Below, one piece after another: positions 62,199 to 64,000 of a stretch of DNA of 64,000 bases. The position numbers and the translations under genes were made by a program. Positions within the stretch are counted from its first letter, which is position 1; the number at the start of each line of letters is the position of its first letter. The notes under the pieces are model-generated. The model saw nothing but the letters and a program-made list of their open reading frames with translations, did not search any database and was not told the DNA's origin. This DNA is from JACVRW01 sp963751105 (lineage in GTDB: Bacteria; Actinomycetota; Thermoleophilia; Solirubrobacterales; Thermoleophilaceae): contig CAVVTG010000002.1 in the NCBI GenBank assembly GCA_963751105.1, positions 2,790,001 to 2,854,000 of the forward strand, read 5' to 3'.

Positions 62199-63466
62199 GC
62201 CGGCTGCCGATCCGCTGGCGGCTGACCGCGGCGTTCGCGCTGGCGATGGTGCTGGTGCTCGGCGCCGCGGCCGTGTTCGTCTACCTCGAGCTGAAGGGTG
62301 ACCTGAACGACTCCATCGATTCCGCGCTGGAGTCCGGGACCGCGCCGGGCGACTCGGAGGAGGGCTTCTCGCTCGTTGTGTCGCCCGGAGAGCGGGTGGA
62401 CGACGCGATCGTCTCGCCCGACGAGCTGGCGCGCGCCCGCGAGGAACCGGTGGTGGTGGAGCGCTCGGTCCCAGGGGTCGAGGGCGAGGCGCGCATCCTC
62501 GCCCGCCCGGCGCCCGGCGGGGGCGTGGTGGTGGTGGGCCGCTCGCTGGAGGACCGCGACGAGACGCTGGCCGGGGTGCTCGCTTCGTTCGCCGTGGGGG
62601 GTCCGCTGGCCGTTCTGGCCGCGTCGCTGTTGGGCTATCTCCTGGCCGGCGTCGGGCTGCGTCCCGTGGAGGCCATGCGCCGCCGGGCGAGCGAGGTGTC
62701 GTTCGGCGGGCCCGACTCGGTTGAGCGGCTCCCCCTCCCGGCGGCCGACGACGAGGTCCGCCGCCTGGGCGAGACCCTCAACGAGATGCTCGACCGCCTG
62801 CGCGGGTCCTACGAGCGCGAGCGGCGCTTCGTGGCCGACGCGAGCCACGAGCTGCGCACGCCGCTGTCGGTCCTGAAGGCGGAGCTCGAGACCACGCTGC
62901 GCTCGCCGGGCCTCGACGCGGACGCGCGCGAGTCGCTCGGCGCCGCTCTGGCCGAGACCGACCAGCTCGCCCAGCTGGCCGACGACCTGCTGCTGATCGC
63001 CCGCTCGAGCGAGGGCGGGTTGCCGCTCCAGCGTGAGCCCGTGGCGGTCGACGAGCTGCTCGAGCAGGCGGCGCGGCGCTTCGAGGAGCGAGCGCGCTCC
63101 GAGGATCGGTCGATCGCGGTCGAGGCGCCCGAGGGGTTGTCGGCGTCGCTCGACCCGCTGCGCGTGCGCCAGGCGCTGGGCAACCTGGTGGACAACGCGC
63201 TGCGCCACGGGTCGGGGCCGGTCGTCCTCAGCGCTCGGGCTGCTGATGACGGCGGGGTCGAGATCACCGTGCGCGACGGGGGCGCAGGGTTCTCCGACGA
63301 GCTCGCCCCTCGCGCCTTCGAGCGCTTCACGCGCGGGGACGCGGGGCGTGGGCGAAGCGGCGGCGCCGGCCTGGGCCTGGCCATCGTCAGCGCGATCGCC
63401 GAGGCGCACGGCGGCGCCGCGGCGCTCGACGGGCGGGCGGGCGTGCGGCTCTCCCTCCCCGGCTGA
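62195..63466 (+). CDS. Two-component sensor histidine kinase
   Basis: This 423-residue protein has TM1 (LTAAFALAMVLVLGAAAVFV), an extracytoplasmic domain of about 100 residues, TM2 (LAVLAASLLGYLLAGVGLRP) and a HAMP domain. The H-box has the phosphorylated His in ADASHELRTPLSVLKAELET; N-box (GNLVDNALRHG), G1 (VRDGGAGFSDEL) and G2 (GGAGLGLAIVSAIAEAHGG) follow. It pairs with the upstream regulator; the signal is unknown. Confidence 0.94.
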
Positions 63467-63481
63467 CTACGCTTCAGGGCG

Positions 63482-63895
63482 GTGCACACGCTCCTCGTCT
63501 ACGGCCCCACCGACCGCGCCGACGCCGCGCTGCGCTCGGTCGCCCGCCGGGCCCGCGACGAGGGCGACGACCTCACGGTCGTGTCGCTCGTCATCCAGGA
63601 GCCCACGGGCTCGCCGCGCTGCTGCAGCACCAACTCGGCGCTCTGGAACGAGATCTGCCGCGACCTGGCCGGCCGCGATCTGATGCGGGCCTGGATGACG
63701 CTCGACGGCGACGACAGCGTTCGCCTCGACACCATCGCCACCCCGGCCTGGCACCCGGCGGACACCCTCACCGCCGAGGCGCTCACCCGCGGCGCGGACG
63801 AGATCGTGCTCGCCGATCCGGGCGCCAGCGGCCTCGGTCGCCTGGAGCGCCGGCGGCTGCGCAGGCGCAGCCCGCTTCCCGTCAGCGCCGGCTGA
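63482..63895 (+). CDS. Hypothetical protein (possible Usp/HUP-like fold)
   Basis: This 137-residue protein starts at GTG 63482, 15 bases after the kinase gene. Alternation of strands and helices (HTLLVYGPTDRADAALRSVA, DDLTVVSLVIQEP, LTRGADEIVLADPGASGLGR) recalls universal-stress-like alpha/beta proteins. It has a CC pair (GSPRCCSTNSALWNEICRDL) and a basic tail. It may belong to the two-component operon. No family recognised firmly. Confidence 0.55.
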   Translation: MHTLLVYGPTDRADAALRSVARRARDEGDDLTVVSLVIQEPTGSPRCCSTNSALWNEICRDLAGRDLMRAWMTLDGDDSVRLDTIATPAWHPADTLTAEALTRGADEIVLADPGASGLGRLERRRLRRRSPLPVSAG

Positions 63896-64000
63896 GGATC
63901 CCGGCCCGGATCGTCCCGGTGCGCATGCGCTGCGGGTGGTTGCCCACCTTGATGCGGGCCACCTCGCGCGCCTTGCGCCAGGAGATCACCGACACGCGGT
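63882..64000 (-). CDS. C-terminal end of an unrecognised protein (partial)
   Basis: The minus strand reads RVSVISWRKAREVARIKVGN, then HPQRMRTGTIRAGILSRR and TGA at 63882-63884. Only about 39 codons are in the window. The codon use fits coding sequence and it overlaps the convergent 3' end of the preceding gene by 14 bases. No family can be named. Confidence 0.4.
   Translation of the reverse strand, partial: RVSVISWRKAREVARIKVGNHPQRMRTGTIRAGILSRR

Overview
The window is high-GC DNA whose gene order, extended-length ribosomal proteins and primary-sigma architecture suggest an actinobacterium, most likely of the class Thermoleophilia (Solirubrobacterales-like). This placement rests on remembered family resemblance, not a search. 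Nearly all of it is housekeeping sequence. I found no phage, transposon, CRISPR array, toxin-antitoxin pair or defence island.

Layout. 0-7.4 kb: an ArsR-type regulator running off the left edge, a patatin-like phospholipase, a PBP4-type D,D-carboxypeptidase, then ligA, surE and an ORF joining a SAM methyltransferase to TruA. 7.4-12 kb: a cysteine-free Rrf2 regulator facing a sulfate ABC importer (binding protein, CysT, CysW, CysA). 12-15.4 kb: a cation/proton antiporter, a secreted NlpC/P60-type wall hydrolase, a degenerate metallo-beta-lactamase-fold protein and a zinc-ribbon protein. 15.5-54.2 kb: the transcription/translation superlocus, almost all on the minus strand. In transcription order it runs rpmG-secE-nusG-rplK-rplA-rplJ-rplL, [ggt, VOC protein, membrane hydrolase], rpoB-rpoC, [three unrelated genes], rpsL-rpsG, [two plus-strand genes], fusA-tuf, the S10/spc operons from rpsJ to map, and rpmJ-rpsM-rpsK-rpsD-rpoA-rplQ. 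54.3-61.4 kb: small secreted or hypothetical proteins, tRNA-Thr(GGT) and tRNA-Tyr(GTA) beside a PD-(D/E)XK nuclease-like gene, a GNAT acetyltransferase, the primary sigma factor, folE2 and two membrane proteins. 61.5-64 kb: an OmpR-type two-component pair, a small hypothetical protein and a partial gene at the right edge.

Most notable observations. (1) Several ribosomal proteins carry extra parts: a SAP-like domain on L22, a charged N-terminal extension on S17, an acidic C-terminal tail on L5, an RGG tail on S3 and a long charged N-terminus on SecE. (2) The classic rplKAJL-rpoBC and str operons are split by unrelated genes. (3) Two families of intergenic repeats occur, one a two-tier hairpin at 369-413 and 36522-36567, the other a composite element near 8.0 and 15.5 kb. 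(4) fusA appears to have a long leader with an intrinsic terminator, and an L10-type leader precedes rplJ. (5) RpoB has Ser where rifampicin-sensitive enzymes have Asp516.

Sequence quality. At least five genes, including the essential rplF, have a one-base frameshift that is always an extra G on the plus strand in a short G run. Other indels affect rplJ, the ArsR gene, the nuclease-like gene and the rplK stop. This pattern looks like consensus error, so disrupted genes are annotated at their probable intended extents and flagged.
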